A stretch of DNA of 42,573 nt. Source: an uncultured Flavobacteriaceae bacterium. GTDB lineage: Bacteria > Bacteroidota > Bacteroidia > Flavobacteriales > Flavobacteriaceae. The translations under genes and the position numbers were made by a program. Positions 41,914 through 42,573 of this stretch are shown in pieces. The notes under the pieces were generated by a model. The model was given only the letters and a program-made list of their open reading frames with translations, was not told where the DNA came from and ran no database searches. Within the stretch, counting starts at the first letter, position 1, and each line of letters begins with the position of its first letter. Where the stretch lies: contig CALGLR010000014.1 in NCBI GenBank assembly GCA_937959395.1, forward strand, positions 1 through 42,573, read 5' to 3'.

Positions 41914-42573
41914 ATGAAAAGATTATTTTCTATCCTAGCCATAGCTTGCATTATGGTATTTGGAACAGCTAATGCAACTACAAGTGCTACAACAATTGCA
42001 ACAACTGTAGTAACAGCAACACAAGATGATAATTCGGCAGATACTGCAGAAGAATCTCTTGGATTTCACCAAGAATTAAAGAAACGTTTCATTGAAGGTG
42101 GACCAGGGTTTATGGGAATCGTATTATTATGTTTAATTCTAGGTTTAGCAATTGCTATAGAGAGAATTATCTTTTTAAACCTTTCTACAACCAATTCAAA
42201 AAAATTAACTCAAGAAGTAGAAGATGCACTTCAATCTGGTGGTGTAGAAGCGGCAAAAGAAGTATGTCGTAATACTAAAGGGCCTGTAGCGTCTATTTTC
42301 TATCAAGGTTTAGACCGTGTAGACGAAGGTCTAGATTCTGCAGAGAAAGCAGTAGTTGCTTACGGTGGAGTTCAAATGGGACAATTAGAGAAAAATGTAT
42401 CTTGGATTTCATTATTTATCGCTCTAGCACCAATGCTTGGTTTCATGGGTACGGTAATTGGTATGATTCAAGCCTTTGATAAAATTGAAGCAGCTGGTGG
42501 TATGGATGCAACCTTAGTAGCAGGTGGTATTAAAGTCGCACTTTTAACAACTGTATTTGGTTTAGTAGTCGCA
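41914..42573 (+). CDS. exbB: MotA/TolQ/ExbB proton-channel family protein, 3' end cut by window edge
   Basis: The frame from ATG 41914 is open for 220 codons to the window end. Unlike enterobacterial ExbB it begins with a signal-like segment (MKRLFSILAIACIMVFGTAN) and a Thr/Ala-rich stretch. Then come GGPGFMGIVLLCLILGLAIA (first channel helix), a cytoplasmic loop, and the conserved WISLFIALAPMLGFMGTVIG and IKVALLTTVFGLVVA. This layout is usual in Bacteroidota. With ExbD, expected downstream, it would energise TonB-dependent outer-membrane transport. Confidence 0.92.
   Translation, partial: MKRLFSILAIACIMVFGTANATTSATTIATTVVTATQDDNSADTAEESLGFHQELKKRFIEGGPGFMGIVLLCLILGLAIAIERIIFLNLSTTNSKKLTQEVEDALQSGGVEAAKEVCRNTKGPVASIFYQGLDRVDEGLDSAEKAVVAYGGVQMGQLEKNVSWISLFIALAPMLGFMGTVIGMIQAFDKIEAAGGMDATLVAGGIKVALLTTVFGLVVA

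Noticed and set aside
1-42573. Insertion sequence, prophage or integrase
   Set aside because: No transposase, integrase or phage structural gene was recognised. The NVGIGT tail-fibre-like proteins are a common Bacteroidota exported family and do not indicate a prophage.

Overview
The window is chromosomal DNA of a Bacteroidota bacterium, almost certainly a member of the Flavobacteriaceae. It is strongly AT-rich. Several start sites carry the Bacteroidota promoter -7 box TAnnTTTG rather than a sigma70-type -10. Lipoproteins include one with the acidic surface-export signal after the lipobox Cys. DUF6443 RHS proteins, NVGIGT tail-fibre-like proteins and the sucA/odhB arrangement are all typical of the family. 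Genus cannot be fixed from the window.

Layout. (1) 1-8944, minus strand: a surface/polymorphic-protein operon. It holds a truncated tail-fibre remnant, an intact tail-fibre-like protein, a second tail-fibre gene interrupted at a (TA)6 tract, an SpvB/RHS-type shell protein, and a DUF6443 RHS protein whose C-terminal tip lies beyond base 1. (2) 9422-20760: a compact divergent type II secretion / type IV pilus-like locus of 13 genes. The leftward arm encodes GspG-, prepilin peptidase-, GspE-, secretin-, GspL- and PilO/GspM-like proteins. The rightward arm encodes two lipoproteins, GspC/PilP-, GspK-, GspI-, GspJ- and GspF-like proteins. (3) 20773-21485: a yefM-yoeB toxin-antitoxin module with a recognisable operator and an unusual inverted repeat over the toxin start. 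(4) 21526-29188, minus strand: a TetR-regulated RND efflux operon (tetR, tolC-like, adaptor, permease) interrupted by two four-helix-bundle genes. (5) 29268-35973: housekeeping genes, namely polyprenyl diphosphate synthase and the 2-oxoglutarate dehydrogenase genes sucA and odhB. (6) 36301-37596: a probable surface lipoprotein. (7) 37686-39228: an orphan LuxR-type response regulator with a retropepsin-like protein upstream and, downstream, two diverged tandem copies of what look like small RNA genes. (8) 39309-42573: tatD, type I asparaginase, tRNA-Ser(GGA) and the 5' part of an exbB/tolQ-type gene.

The most interesting signal is non-coding. At 37686-38094 two copies of a roughly 110-130 bp unit each carry, on the minus strand, a perfect 10-bp-arm palindrome, a -7-like box at an identical distance (31.5 bp from the palindrome centre), a shared 5' sequence GCTATTAA, a small hairpin displaying GGG, and a terminator hairpin. 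They lie directly downstream of a LuxR/NarL-type regulator gene. This resembles, by architecture only, a response regulator driving paired regulatory RNAs. Other points of note are the possible phase-variable (TA)n tract, the stem that could lock the yoeB start codon, the bactofilin-like GspK candidate, and promoters that predict leaderless mRNAs.

All calls come from reading the sequence. No database search, folding energy or expression data were available.
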